From assembly GCA_023897205.1 (NCBI GenBank), contig JAHWDD010000003.1, positions 65,665 through 129,664 on the forward strand: a stretch of DNA of 64,000 bases, written 5' to 3'. Each line of letters opens with the position of its first letter. The first letter of the stretch is position 1. The notes under the pieces were generated by a model. The model was not told where the DNA came from, made no database searches, and saw only the letters and a program-made list of their open reading frames with translations. The position numbers and the translations under genes were made by a program. Below, in pieces: positions 32,829-44,505 of the stretch. This stretch comes from Exophiala sp. HKRS030. Taxonomy: Eukaryota > Ascomycota > Eurotiomycetes > Chaetothyriales > Herpotrichiellaceae.

Positions 32829-33452
32829 TCATTCCCGGCAGCTCGATCTGCTGTGATGTGTCCGGATGACGGGGCGGCCGGGGTCCACCAGGTGTTCTGG
32901 CAGCATCCAGGTGAATCTACGGTCGGTGCAATCCAGAACACCGAACTTCTCAATCAGGCCGCCTCGAATACGGCCAAAGCGGGCTTGTTGACGGACCTTC
33001 TTGACGTTGTATTGGTCCAGAGCACGGTAAAAGCGACATTGGAGACCGCCCTTCCTTCTGTCCTCGGGAAAGAAGCGGTTGTAAGCGTTGGTGACTTCGT
33101 CCCACGGCATGTCGAGATCGACGCGATGGTACCAGACAAAGAACATTTTCTCCTCTGTGTATTTCTCCCGTGGCGGACTTTTGGATGTCCTCGCATGAGG
33201 AGATTTTCCGTTGGGGGCTTTTTCGCTGGGGGACTCCCCCTTGAGGTGTTCTTGCTTGAGGTATTCTTCCCTGCTGAGGTCCCGACAGTATCTTTCCTGG
33301 AGATATTGTTTTTTGAAGTATTCTTCTCCGAGGGGCTCTTGCTTTGAGGAGAGTTCGTTGGGGTATTCTTCGTTGAGAAGGAAATCAATGCTCATGCGAG
33401 AACCACTTTCGCTTGAGCCAACACTCGAGATGGGGGAGGAAGGGTATCCCAT
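32829..33452 (-). CDS. SANT/Myb-like fungal protein with repeat-rich N-terminus
   Basis: A protein of 207 residues; the ATG at 33452 is the first in frame (an upstream GTG lies at 33491). The conserved part is EEKMFFVWYHRVDLDMPWDE with FFPEDRRKGGLQCRFYR, which resembles a Myb/SANT-like helix-turn-helix family common in Eurotiomycetes. The preceding residues 30-95 are built of degenerate units such as NEEYPNEL, GEEYFKKQYL and REEYLKQEHL, followed by SPSEKAPNGKSP, all strongly charged. Function is unknown; a small DNA- or chromatin-binding protein is plausible. It converges with IWR1, with only 211 bp between the two stop codons. Confidence 0.7.
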   Translation of the reverse strand: MGYPSSPISSVGSSESGSRMSIDFLLNEEYPNELSSKQEPLGEEYFKKQYLQERYCRDLSREEYLKQEHLKGESPSEKAPNGKSPHARTSKSPPREKYTEEKMFFVWYHRVDLDMPWDEVTNAYNRFFPEDRRKGGLQCRFYRALDQYNVKKVRQQARFGRIRGGLIEKFGVLDCTDRRFTWMLPEHLVDPGRPVIRTHHSRSSCRE

Positions 33453-36400
33453 TCTGAAAAGGGTGCGAATGTTGGGGTGAAGGGTTACCACTACTTTGAT
33501 ATACTGAACACTTTCCTGGTCAAAGAAAAGGCAAGGACACTTTGGCCCGGGCCTTGGAAGAAGAGGGCATGGCCATAAATATTCTGGTTTGCTGACCCGA
33601 CCGAATGGTAACCACTGACCATGAATGATGGACGATGTATATCACGACTTTGGTTGAACCAGATATGATACATACAGTGCGCCGGCTAAGCTTGCCGGCG
33701 ATAGTCCATCAGGCTAAAACCCCCCTGCAACTTACCTCCTTCACCATCCGAAGTCGAACCATCCTCTTCCTTGATGACTGGAGCAGCATGGTTGCTTTGC
33801 GGAGCCCAATACAGCTACGGAAATTTCTGCCGGGCAACGCAGCAGCCGCACCCTTTATCGAGAATGGTGAAAAGGCGAAAAGGCACAAAGCAGCAGCGGT
33901 GAGCCTGCATAGCACCGGTATAAATGGATACGAAAGACCCTTCATCATCTGTACCTCACTCGCCGAGTTCACAGCATGATCTCAGTAGAACTAGATGCTT
34001 AACCTGGCTGTTCACGATGATGTTCGACGGTGGAAGTCGTGCATTAGTGACCGAGGGTAGCAATGGCATCTCCAGCCGACGGCCGGTATTGCCACTTTTA
34101 TGCGATTGAAGACCTGAAGACCCCTGCGTGGTTGTTTGCGTCAATGCGACAGGATTTCAGCTGCCAAAGCTACTTCGCAAAGCCGACACGACAGGGATTC
34201 CTTGCGGAGAGCGAAGTGAGGCAGAAATCACACCTTTTCGGTCTGCCATGGCGTTTTGCAATGTTTGGTCTCCCGATGTCATCAGATTTTACCTGCATCA
34301 TAACCAATGATCTACCGTGCCGCATGAAAAAGTCACGCATGCCACTTTTCCGTTTGCGTCTCAAAAATCATTCCTCAGCTGGAACTTGGAAGGGCATAAT
34401 GTTTGGATCAGTCTCTGATTCGACAACCATACAATTCAATGGTTGCATCTGCGGAGCCTACTTTCAAAATCTCCTCGCTCCACCAGGCGCTAATGTCATT
34501 GTCCGGCGGAACGCGAAACTTGCCAGCATTGCCAGCGAGAGTCAACAGACTTTCCTTCTCGAAGAATACGAGTTCGCATCAGCCATGGCTCGGACGCATG
34601 CCCAGGCTGGGTTCTTCATCCGGTTCACGCAGATGGTGGATTTAGAACACGGAACTGTCCAGAGATGTCATTGAGCTTGACTGTGACTTAATTTTCTCTA
34701 CCACAAATGTTCACTCAAATTACAGGATGGTGTGGCGACTGCCTTCCCGTATTCGAGCGCCAATGAGTAGACACGGGGATAGGGGTAATGGCAGCCTCGC
34801 CGGAATCTTCATCGCCAATCAATGGTGGGAACATGCAAGGATGCGGCCAAGATTAATGTCCCGGGGTTCGAGTTACCCGATCTCGGGTGCACGATCCAGG
34901 TGAATGACTGCGATCGATCCAGGGCTCAATACTTTTAGACCGCCACATTCTCCTCTGCTCGTCGGGCATGGAGTTTGGACAGAGCAGCTGTTGATCGACA
35001 GGGACAGACTTCGGAAAGCTACCCTAGCTGTATCACGGGATCAACTTCTCGTGCTGGTGCTCTTACACGAATACACCGAAGGCATACCAGGGAGGATGAT
35101 CCGTCCTCCTGTGGCGCCCAATCGCGGATGAACGGTGAATGTTAGCAAGACATGTAGCGTCTACCATCGATTCTGATCAAGATTATCTGCCAGCATTATT
35201 GAGGAGCGACTCTCAAGAATCAGGCTCCTCCTCTGCGGCTGCAGGAATTTTGCGCTAGCCTGGGACCCGGATTCCTCCACTTGCTGGTTCACCCGTATTC
35301 ATTAGAACATGAAGCTTCACTCCTCTTTTTGCTTGACGACCCATGGGCCCTGGTTCCTTTGATGCAGATCCCGCTTCGCGATTTCAATGTTCTCAACTAG
35401 CACATGTCCTTTCTGTTTGACACCTCTTTCCTATCCGTCCATTTGCACTCATCCGAACCTCGAGCACTAACAGACAGTGCGCGCTCTTGATTGAAATATG
35501 CTGTCGGCGTCAGGATGATTTGCCATATCCCAGGTTCATGCCTTGGAACACCACGTATGGAGCTGGTACAATCTCAGTTTCACTGCACAATCAACTCGAT
35601 GTTGACCTATCTTCTGAATACGAGGCTGAAAACGGGTCTTCGACTTCAGCCTTTACAGCAGCCCCGCTTAGTAGAATACCTGAAAACTGATTTCAGGCAA
35701 GTTGCTTGAGATTACAGACCGACGAGGATGGCTTTGGGTTGTTCACAACCGCGCCTTTACAGCAAACATGCCGTTACAATGTCGATACGGACTTTAGTGG
35801 GCACGCTTTTTGATCATCCAGTCATCATTGTCTGCATACGAGACGATCGAGCCCCCGGATTCCAACGATCCACCCACCATCAGTCAAAGCCAGTCTTTTT
35901 GAAGCTTGACGCGTCGGCGCGGACTTTCGTTTTTGGTAGCCAGCCGACAGGTATCCACACCCTACAAACCCTCTTCATTTTCCTGTACAGTGTAAAACCC
36001 CTTGCTTCGAACACGGATGCGACGCTAACGCACAAGATCCACCTTTGCTTGTGTGCGCGATGGAACCTTTTTTTGTTATGCAGCTGCAGGCTGCGGGCTC
36101 GGCTCAAGAGGACAAGTTGAGTTGTCGGGCGTGGTCATGACCGCATGAGGCACTCACTACTCACGATGGCACCCTTGCTCCGAGAACGACTAAAGGGGAG
36201 AACGCTCACCGTGGCTAAACCTCCTTTCGACAATGTAGACTCAGGATCGAACAGATGCATTTTCCACCATCGTTCAATATACCTTGGCGACAACTGCGGA
36301 TGATGGCAGATCTACTGTTCGATGACAGGTGGGTAGAGTGGCTACTGCTTTGGAAACCAAGAGATCGAGACTGTCCCTAATTTGGCTAGGCAAGTGGCAG

Positions 36401-38084
36401 TACGGAGTAATGCAACGTCTAAGCCGGCTTCCGATCGCTGTCGAAAGCTTTGGAGGAGGAGGTTGATCGTCAGAGTTTTGGTACGGACAATGTTGGCTCG
36501 TCCCACCGCCGCCGCCACCACCTCTGGTCCTTCCAAGTGGGAGAGAAAAACTTCTCAATGCAAACAGATCATCTGCGGCACAGTCGATGCTTGCCTGAGT
36601 ATCGAGGATTGAGGGGTATGTTTTCGCCCATGGCTGGTGACATTTCAAAGATGTCGACCCAACGCTGGATCCCTTTTCTTTTGAGGGGGAAGAGATGAGT
36701 CCGCCATCATTTGCCACATGTCAGGAGTTTTGTTCCTCAAAAATTGGACCATCTTGTGAAGAACAGAATCCTTGTCATTGTTTGGACCGGACTTGACCTG
36801 GTAGTGTGTCAAGTTGGTTTTGAGTGGTGGGGACCGTGTCTTGTGGTGCTCGGTCTCGATCATTGCGGAAGGAACCTTGGACGTTTTCAGTTTTGCAAAA
36901 GTACAAAAAGTACAGAAAAGCACAGAAAAGCATGTTGGCAACCCCCCGTACGTAGTCTATCTACAGAGATGGGGAATGAATCTCCACTACCCACGAGAAG
37001 TAAAAGAAAGTAGATTTTGGGTTGTTTTTGTCGTCGCCGCCGGGATTGTAAATCCAGAGCCCCTACACATGACAAAGTTGAGTTTCCAGGGCTTCGCCTA
37101 CTTAGCCAGCCAGATTGGTCAAAAGGTTGGGTTTATACTCCGTATGTGTCTTTTTCTTTTGACTTTTGTCAGTAGTCGAAAGCTTGCCAGGGCCCAAGCA
37201 AGATTGTGAGAGGGTCTTGGGCGGGTGGAGTAGTATGCCTTTGGACCTTCGCTAAAGCGAGAGAAAGTCAAAGACTGTAGATTCAGGGTAAAGAGAAACA
37301 AACCCACAAGGAACAAGTCTGGTGAGAGTGAACTCTTTTTACGTGTGCGCACACAAACACACACACACCCACAAACGAGAAAAGCATCGAGAGACCAAAG
37401 ATGTTCTGACGACAGATGGAAGAGAAGTATCCTGCAACGTCTCCTCGGGCCAAGGAAAGACAAAACATTCTCCACGGGTACACCTTGTGACGGTTGAAAC
37501 AGTTGAAAGAGTTGGGCAGAATACATTCTGAGCATTCGTCTTTCGCTACACTCCGAACTGTCCGTACCGATCAATCAACACTTGCCCTACCCAAGGTACC
37601 TAGGTACCCCATTCATCACTACACGTCTGAAAGTCTGTGGATATGCCCTTTTTTTGTTTGCCGTCATATATCATGGACGCGTTTCCCATGATTCCCTAAG
37701 GGCGTAATTTAGAACCAACACGGGAGAGAAGAGGAAATAAAATTTATTGTTCCGTCAAAATGCAGCAAGTATCGTGTTGGAATGTAAAAGTAATCAGTGC
37801 CACGAGAGGCAAGAAGAAATCTTCTGGCTATATACGGAGTATATGACCAGGAAACGCCAAACCACGCGCGGCCTTCTCAGACTTTAAGTATCACTTGTAC
37901 TTGAAGTCCTGCGCGAGAAGGATCTCATATCCATCAATAACGCCATCTTCTGAACGCGAGCATCGTAGAAGCCTTCGCAGCAGGGGAAGAGAGAAACAGT
38001 CCCAAGGACCTGTCCAATGGTCACGCCCCCGACCTTGGATGGGAAAAACGTGCCGAAAGGTCGTCAGAGCCCAACATTTTGTTT
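33453..38084. other. Gene-poor stretch, 4.6 kb
   Basis: I could not support any gene here. The longest open frame (34063-34674, plus, 203 codons) has no recognisable domain and no splice partner. The stretch contains a CA-rich microsatellite near 37353-37372, a CCGCCGCCACCACC run near 36508-36522, and three TACGGAGTA-type motifs (36401-36409, 37136-37144, 37833-37841). It may hold non-coding transcripts, long untranslated regions of the Pumilio gene, or relic DNA. Confidence 0.45.
37345..37374. repeat. CA-rich simple repeat
   Basis: A CA dinucleotide-rich tract interrupted by AA and CC, within a non-coding stretch. Confidence 0.7.
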
Positions 38085-41000
38085 TCAATTCACCTCTATA
38101 TTTGGGGTTAGTTCAGAAGATTGCATGCGCCGATGGGAGTGACCTACCCTCCGACCCCGGCCACCAGAATGGACAGTCTGCATGGGCGGTGAGAAAAAGA
38201 ATTGTTGTTGTGGATAGTTGTACATGTTGTTTGGTATTGTCTGGGCATAGTTCTGAGGTCCATACCCTCCCGAACCAATGACGGGACTGACCGGGAATGA
38301 AAGAGGTGAGGTTGAAGCATTCGGAATGGTTCGGAAGGGATCAACTGACGCTGGTGGTGTCGCATAGCCTGTATATCCACTTGGCATGTACCCATTGTTC
38401 GATCGTTGTGTGCCATAGGTTTGATATTGTGGCTGGGATACTTGCTGATATGGCACTTGAGAGAATGCTTGTTGGGCTGGAAAGTTGTTCATACTGTACG
38501 CTGGGAAACCGAAGGAATCAGCCGAGCCTGTGCGAATCGGACTCATGTTGTTCTCGAAGGCACTGCCGTTTACATAGTTGCCACTGAATTGGCGTTGGAA
38601 GCCTTGTTGCTGTATTCCATTCATGGACTGATGTGGCTGTCGCCCTCTTTCGTGAAAGTTCTGATGACCGTGGGACGGCTGCTGCTGTTGTTGTTGTTGT
38701 ACATGAGGTTGGCTCGGCCGAGAGGATAAGCCAACTTCATCCATGATTCGCTTATAACCTTGGTTGGGTTGGGCCTTGATTTTCGTCAGGACCCTGGAAA
38801 CATTTTGGATAACATCAGGCCTCATATTATCATCCAAGAAGGGGGTGGTCAAAATCTTGAAAATCAAAGTCACGCCAGAGGTTTGATCGCACAGAATCTG
38901 CTCCAAGACAGTGTCCTCAGAACTAAAGAAGAGAGCCTTCAAGACCATGTCTCTAGCTTCAGGCTCGTTGCGTTGGTTGATGACTTTGAGCACCGTCAAG
39001 TATGCAACCTTGTGGGTGCAAAGTTGTACCAAGTGTGGGACGAGACGCGGTGCCAGCACAGATCGTCTTCGAGGAAAAGTGCAGGTGTCAAGCAGCCAGG
39101 TCAGTAACAACGCACCATTGGCATTCTGCGCAAGCTGCACACTGTGCAAAGCAATGGCTGCCGCCATTATGCGCTGCTGGTTTTTGGTGGCGTGGTGAGC
39201 TTCAAGGCAAGCCCGCATAGCCCTGGCACCAAATCGACCTTGCGCCACCTCCCAAAGTTCGCTGAGCATGGTCTCGAATATGAAATCATTGTATGGCGGA
39301 CCAAATCGGAGACAACATTGGAGGACGTAATTCCCGTATTGATCAAGGAATAATGGTACTGTGTATGGATGTAAAGCGTTGACAATCATCCGAGTCTGGG
39401 CGTCGGTCTTGCAGACCTCAATGATCTTTTGAGCAGCCCAGGTACCGTTCTTATGCACTCCGATTTCAGCAAGACGAGGAGCAATGCACGCCAGCATCTG
39501 TTCTTTGGTTTGCTCGGAACAGTACTCGAACAACTTTTGAACGACAGTGTTCCCAAGATAATCTGAAGAGAGTTCGGCGATTTCTGGCAACATATCAAGG
39601 GCGATCTGCTCAATCTCTTGCAGTCCACAAGCTCCGTTATCAATGCGCTTTCGAATGTCGCGTAGCCTAGGCGCGTCGTACATTCGGCCAGCACTTGGTT
39701 CCGGAATTGGTGGGATCTCCTTCTCCAACGACTGAAAGCGGATAGCGTTGTCAATATTGGCTGAGATTGCGGGCAAATCGTTTTGTTGTCCCCCAAAGTC
39801 GACCACTATCTGTAAAATTTCAGGTTGCAGGTCGATGAGACGTTGGGTAGAAGACTGGCCCGCTGCCTGCTGAGCGTTAACGGAATCACCGTTGCCTCCA
39901 ATCCCATCTTGGGTGTGCGAGGTGAACAAATCCTGCTGACCGTTGGCACCAGGTGGAGGAGTTGAATTTTGAACGGGGGTTAGAGAAACAGAGGTTGGAG
40001 CTTTTGCGAAGCCGATTCGCACAGGCCCTGCACCGGGGAAGATCTCCTTCCCATTCAGGAGCTGGCGCGCCCTCACAGCATGTTCGACTGTCTCGAAATT
40101 AACAAAGCCACAGTTTTTATGTGTGAGAACTCTTGTCGACTCTATAGGACCGTACCGGCTGAAGATGGCGTCCAAGGAAGACATGGTCGTGGAATTGGGA
40201 ATGGATCCTATCCACAGAGACCGTGATAGCTGGACGTCCGAGTCGTCCACGCTGTCGAATGCCAAGGGAAGGCCTTCGCCCATGTTCAAATTCTGGAGCG
40301 CCTCAGCAAGCGAAGATTCATCCAAAGTATTTCCTTGCATATCAAAACCGAGATCCATGTTTGGTTGGATTAGGTTGCGAAGAGAAGTGCGCTGAGGGGT
40401 TTCCACTAGGCCAGCTGTGCGAGCTCGTGGTCGTGCCGCGCTTGCGTTGACGGCAAAAGCCTGCACAGCTTGGTTGTGCAGGCGCACCTTTTCCTGAACC
40501 CGTTCATACTCCGCTTCCAGGGCCGCAGCAGCTGATGGCGTCAGCGTGCCGCTCTGGAACATCGAGTATCCGGAGTCTTGGGTATCCTGGCCAAACTTGG
40601 GTTCTGTGTTGACCGAGAACGACCTAAAGCGACTAGAATTCCGCAAGTTTGAGTTGGCCAAACCATCCGACAAACCCGAGTCATGAGTAAGTGAGGTGTC
40701 GTCGTTCCCGTGGCGGAGTTCCATCAACCTCGACTGCTGTGGTGTTTCCACGAGACCCAAGTAGTCGAGGGTTCGCACGCCAGAGTCTGACATACCATCT
40801 TTCGAAAAGCCTGGCTGCTGAGGCGAAGTGGGATCATCCGCAGAGCTGATACTGGTCAAAGTAGCGGCTCGAGCTCGGCTGCCCCAGCTGCTGCCAAAGG
40901 CATTCTGTCCAAACGCCCCGGATGAGCCTAGTAAACTTGTTCTCTGGGGCATGCTACCAGCACGCAGTCTAGATAAGAGAGCAGCATTTCCAGAATTGGA

Positions 41001-41537
41001 AGGGTTGGAAGATGAAGTGGAATAAAAGGCGGTCTCTGCAGCCGACGTTGAGCCGGGTCGAAACGGACTTGTAGAAGGTGTTGGTCGAGAAGTTTTGGAC
41101 GTGAGGACATTGACTCCATTGATTGTTCCGACAGGAGAAATCCTTGAGGGTAACGTACCCGCCCGGCCTCTTCTTGCTGGACTGTTGATGCCGGTTTCGG
41201 TGAGAGGAACCAGGTCGGGGAACCCATCTTGAGAGGGAGACTCTGGGATCTCAAAGAGCGGAGTTGACGTGCCGCTGGTAGGTGGTCCCCAGATGTTCGG
41301 GGAGAGGCCAGTCTGTGATTGTAATTCCCTGGTACGTTTAGGAAACAACCTCGAGGCTTGTTCATGTAGAGGAGAACCAGCTCCAACTCTTGCACTCGAC
41401 AAGCCCGCCAGCGCAGATGAGGATTTGGCACCGCCAAAAGGAGACTTGGTAGTAGGCACCGACGAGGGTTCAGAGATGGGAGTCAACCCAGAGAGATTTA
41501 TGTTGAGTTGACCTTCAGGACGCATGGTTGGTGCCAT
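38085..41537 (-). CDS. RRM-Pumilio RNA-binding protein (Jsn1/Puf1-Puf2-like)
   Basis: Binds target mRNA 3' UTRs through Pumilio repeats to control stability, translation or localisation; yeast Jsn1/Puf1 and Puf2 share this RRM-plus-PUF layout. A single exon of 1150 residues. Residues 1-430 are low-complexity and Ser/Thr/Pro-rich with repeated LVETPQ words. An RRM lies near 437-513, with RNP2 as LWIGSI and RNP1 as KNCGFVNFE. PUM repeats follow at about 620-925, including YLGNTVVQKLFEYCSEQTKE, KNGTWAAQKIIEVCK and DQYGNYVLQCCLRFG. A polyglutamine tract (near 945) precedes a Gln/Asn/Pro-rich prion-like tail. No intron is evident; a spliced C-terminal extension cannot be excluded. Confidence 0.93.
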   Translation of the reverse strand: MAPTMRPEGQLNINLSGLTPISEPSSVPTTKSPFGGAKSSSALAGLSSARVGAGSPLHEQASRLFPKRTRELQSQTGLSPNIWGPPTSGTSTPLFEIPESPSQDGFPDLVPLTETGINSPARRGRAGTLPSRISPVGTINGVNVLTSKTSRPTPSTSPFRPGSTSAAETAFYSTSSSNPSNSGNAALLSRLRAGSMPQRTSLLGSSGAFGQNAFGSSWGSRARAATLTSISSADDPTSPQQPGFSKDGMSDSGVRTLDYLGLVETPQQSRLMELRHGNDDTSLTHDSGLSDGLANSNLRNSSRFRSFSVNTEPKFGQDTQDSGYSMFQSGTLTPSAAAALEAEYERVQEKVRLHNQAVQAFAVNASAARPRARTAGLVETPQRTSLRNLIQPNMDLGFDMQGNTLDESSLAEALQNLNMGEGLPLAFDSVDDSDVQLSRSLWIGSIPNSTTMSSLDAIFSRYGPIESTRVLTHKNCGFVNFETVEHAVRARQLLNGKEIFPGAGPVRIGFAKAPTSVSLTPVQNSTPPPGANGQQDLFTSHTQDGIGGNGDSVNAQQAAGQSSTQRLIDLQPEILQIVVDFGGQQNDLPAISANIDNAIRFQSLEKEIPPIPEPSAGRMYDAPRLRDIRKRIDNGACGLQEIEQIALDMLPEIAELSSDYLGNTVVQKLFEYCSEQTKEQMLACIAPRLAEIGVHKNGTWAAQKIIEVCKTDAQTRMIVNALHPYTVPLFLDQYGNYVLQCCLRFGPPYNDFIFETMLSELWEVAQGRFGARAMRACLEAHHATKNQQRIMAAAIALHSVQLAQNANGALLLTWLLDTCTFPRRRSVLAPRLVPHLVQLCTHKVAYLTVLKVINQRNEPEARDMVLKALFFSSEDTVLEQILCDQTSGVTLIFKILTTPFLDDNMRPDVIQNVSRVLTKIKAQPNQGYKRIMDEVGLSSRPSQPHVQQQQQQQPSHGHQNFHERGRQPHQSMNGIQQQGFQRQFSGNYVNGSAFENNMSPIRTGSADSFGFPAYSMNNFPAQQAFSQVPYQQVSQPQYQTYGTQRSNNGYMPSGYTGYATPPASVDPFRTIPNASTSPLSFPVSPVIGSGGYGPQNYAQTIPNNMYNYPQQQFFFSPPMQTVHSGGRGRRVGHSHRRMQSSELTPNIEVN

Positions 41538-42167
41538 TGGGTCCTACTTTTTACACACAGGTGGCTGAGCGCGGATTCTTTTGTATAGAGGATTATTTAG
41601 GGACAGTTCAATGTCAGAGCTGAGAAGTGGCCTGCTCGCCCAGATGTAGTATAGTATTATGGTATATTTTGTCCAGCTTGATTCTAAAGGAAGAATGTGG
41701 GCAGCTTGAAGGATGGTGAAATTGATGGTTGTATGATCGCTCGTCGAGGTCAATCTTTTTGTTCTAGGCCGGACCGTGAGGGTCGAAGTGTAGCGGCCGA
41801 GATGCCAGATTCGTTTCGAAGAGTAAACAGTGTACGCGTTATATGAGGTATTCAGGCATTCGGAGGATCGAGTCGACTGCAAGCAACGACCGACACAGGA
41901 GTGCTGTTGCTTGGACGTGGGAGGGGGAATCGATCGAGCAGGATATTACTTTAGTGGCCGTAGGACATGATGCTTAGGGACGGTGGGAGACAGTCAATGA
42001 TAATAACACAGACGGATGTGAAGAAACGAAGCAGCACCCCAGGGCTGAAGGAACATTAGAGAAAGGTTCGAATCAAGGAAAAAAGTGATGAAGGACGGAA
42101 GAAGCGGTGGTGGATTAGGGGGTTGACACACGAGGTGCAGGTGTAGGCGCAGTGCGAGAGAGGGAAG

Positions 42168-42201
42168 TACGGAGTATGTAGATGGTACTCCGTACTCCGT
42201 A
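42168..42201. repeat. TACGGAGTA motif cluster 1
   Basis: One TACGGAGTA at 42168-42176, then TACTCCGTA at 42186-42194 and 42193-42201, overlapping by two bases. The inverted arrangement makes a potential hairpin. Confidence 0.8.
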
Positions 42202-43496
42202 GAGCAGCGAGTAGTCCTCCGTAATATTCAAAACGCTACTAGGGAGTACCGAGTACGGTACATCTTATGGAGAAGACACTCAAACCGAAGTACTGGTAAC
42301 GAGTGTTAGGTACGGTACTGTACTGACAGTCACCAAATTCCTGGGCAGGGGCTCTTTAAGCTCCCTGAGCTGGTTTCTCTCTAGGTAGTAAATAGCCCTT
42401 ATAAAGCCTACAGGTAGGTAGGCAGGATGAGCACCTAAGTCACACATCAATGGAGCTTTATTAATCCTAACCATGCTTCGTAACTACCTGAGATACCTAC
42501 TAGACTCTTCATCTCTTCCTCAACAACGCGTCCTGTACGGAGTATGTATGGAGTACAATGACTTACTTCTCCTTACTTCGTTCTGCCTGCCAAGTTGATC
42601 AACAATCCTTTGGCGCCAGTACTCGTATCAAGAGCCTTGCTCATCAACCACTCGCCAGATCCTAGTCAATCCTGGTGCCATCGACAGCGCTCGAGTTACA
42701 AACCTGGCCATCCACAAATATGGCGAAAAGAGTCCGTATCAAACGCGGTATGGCTGTCTCTCTATGGAACGTGGGACTTACTGTACAGTATGAGTCTTAG
42801 TTGCGCTGCTTTAGCCGAGTTCAAAACCACCAACGGCAACGCATGAAACGTGCTCTGTCTGCCGACCATGATGCTCAATTTAACACTTTCATCCTGATTC
42901 CCGGATTTCGAAGGACGGATGGGCGATCATACGCGGAACTACTGCGACTGGAAAGCTCTGCCGTACCCGCCACGATGGTTTCTTCTGCTTGCATCCATTT
43001 CTGGATCTCTACTCGTACAGTACGAGGTATGTATGCCTGCTGGCTCGGCCCCGATGGTGGTGCCAGAAATCTGAAACGCTGGTGTCGGGTCCCACCACCC
43101 AACCACGTTGCACCAGTCAACGACTTTCGTGCACGCGACTCGTTCAACAAAAATCTTTGTGCGACGTGGAATGTCCTGATTCCCATTGTTTTGCGGGGAT
43201 GTGGCCGGTTCAATGAGCGACTTGCCCCTGAAAGCTGCATCGCCTTGCTTCATCACTGACTAACAGGATTTCCAGAATCCCTCATGTGGTCGAATGAGAA
43301 GCTTCCAGATATCCAGAGTCCGTCACCTGGCGAAGCGCGTAACACTAGCTTCTACCTGGGTGTACTCCGTAAGCGCGTGTCACAACCATGACCACTCACC
43401 CTGAGCGTCACATCACGTGCACACGTCGCTTATCCAGCTGCAGGCATCATTGTTGGCAGCTATGTGCTAGAGCGTACGGGGTAGAGTATGTAAAGG

Positions 43497-43544
43497 TACG
43501 GAGTACGGAGTACATGCACAGGGTAGGGAGATAGGTACTCCGTA
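43497..43544. repeat. TACGGAGTA motif cluster 2
   Basis: TACGGAGTA at 43497-43505 and 43504-43512 (overlapping), then the complement TACTCCGTA at 43536-43544, giving a potential hairpin with a 23-bp loop. Confidence 0.8.
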
Positions 43545-44505
43545 GTGGACGGAGGGTTGTCGGTTGCCGTATATCCCCTCGTTCCTTGGGGATGGCTATC
43601 AGCTTGCAAGATCTCACTCCTCACGGAGTATGTACATATATTCTTCATCATTGCTATTGGCTGTAGGCTATGTCTTTAAAATACCAAGCTCCTGATGTGA
43701 TCTGCTCACCCTGCTTCCGTATCCTCTGCAGATTTGAACTGAAGGGAAACATACCCTCCGTAAGCTTGATGAGGCTGTGGGCTATCTAAGAAAGGACTGA
43801 TGGCGATACATGTGTGTCGGTGACTAAAATGAGTGAAACCTTCCCAGCATTTCCAAGGAACGCCTTCCCACCTGCATATGGCCAGCAAAAGAACAACGAC
43901 AGCATGGGAGAATGGGCGTTGGTGGCTTGCTCCTGAAACGCAAGTTTCAGCTGTTTGAAAGCGCCAATTGATCGGGATGGTTCGTCGATCTCTTCGCCCT
44001 GTCTGCGACCGCCTGAGTTAATGCTGACCAGTAAAGACGTCGTTAGCTTTGCCGTGAACGAATGACATACGCAATAAGCTGTTGACTCTACGTAAACTTG
44101 CCTGGCTTGAGATTGCAGGGAGTGTGCCAGTCTTCCTGACCTGTACTATGTGTAGCAGAGAGGTGAGAAAGGCGTAGGGAGGCCTTGTGGTTGGATGAAC
44201 TCCAAGAGATTGCCGATCCGGCATTTTTCTCTCGCAAGCTGCAACGAACGGACGACGACCCGCAGCCGACTTGTAATTGTTCTCATGCCGATTTCCATCA
44301 TATCCAGAGCCATGGTTAAAGAACGAAAATTGAATCGAATGCTCTTCTCCTCATCTCCTATTCTTGTCTGCTTATTATACTTTCGTTCCTGCCATCGATC
44401 TCGCCTCTACCTATCTAGATGAGCTCGACCACGTCTCTGCATCTCATCGATTCCCCCTCGACCATCGTGTCTCTAATATCTCGCCGGCAATGACCTTCCG
44501 CAGAC

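Larger units (their letters stand above)
41538..44505. other. Gene-poor stretch between two divergent genes, rich in TACGGAGTA motifs
   Basis: These 3 kb separate the Pumilio and telomere-box genes, which diverge. No gene is supportable on either strand. Nine TACGGAGTA or TACTCCGTA copies lie at 42168, 42186, 42193, 42536, 43363, 43497, 43504 and 43536 (starts), with near-matches such as 43625. Long 5' leaders with upstream ATGs are likely for both genes. Confidence 0.5.

Noticed and set aside
34639..34660. 22-nt near-match to an IWR1 segment (31436-31457) encoding LEHGTV
   Set aside because: A 22-mer with three mismatches is expected a few times by chance in 64 kb, and similarity does not extend.
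34063..34674. 203-codon open frame in the gene-poor block
   Set aside because: No recognisable domain, no family-like motif and no supporting splice sites; length alone is not enough.
34850..34895. Possible tRNA end (GGGGTTCGAGT)
   Set aside because: T-stem pairing is imperfect and no D-loop or anticodon arm is found in the preceding 60 bases.
37345..37374. CRISPR-like or telomeric repeat at the CA-rich tract
   Set aside because: It is a simple dinucleotide microsatellite without spacers and without TTAGGG-type units.
42801..43259. 152-codon open frame between the Pumilio and telobox genes
   Set aside because: No domain, and comparable open frames exist on the opposite strand; it is probably part of a leader or non-coding DNA.
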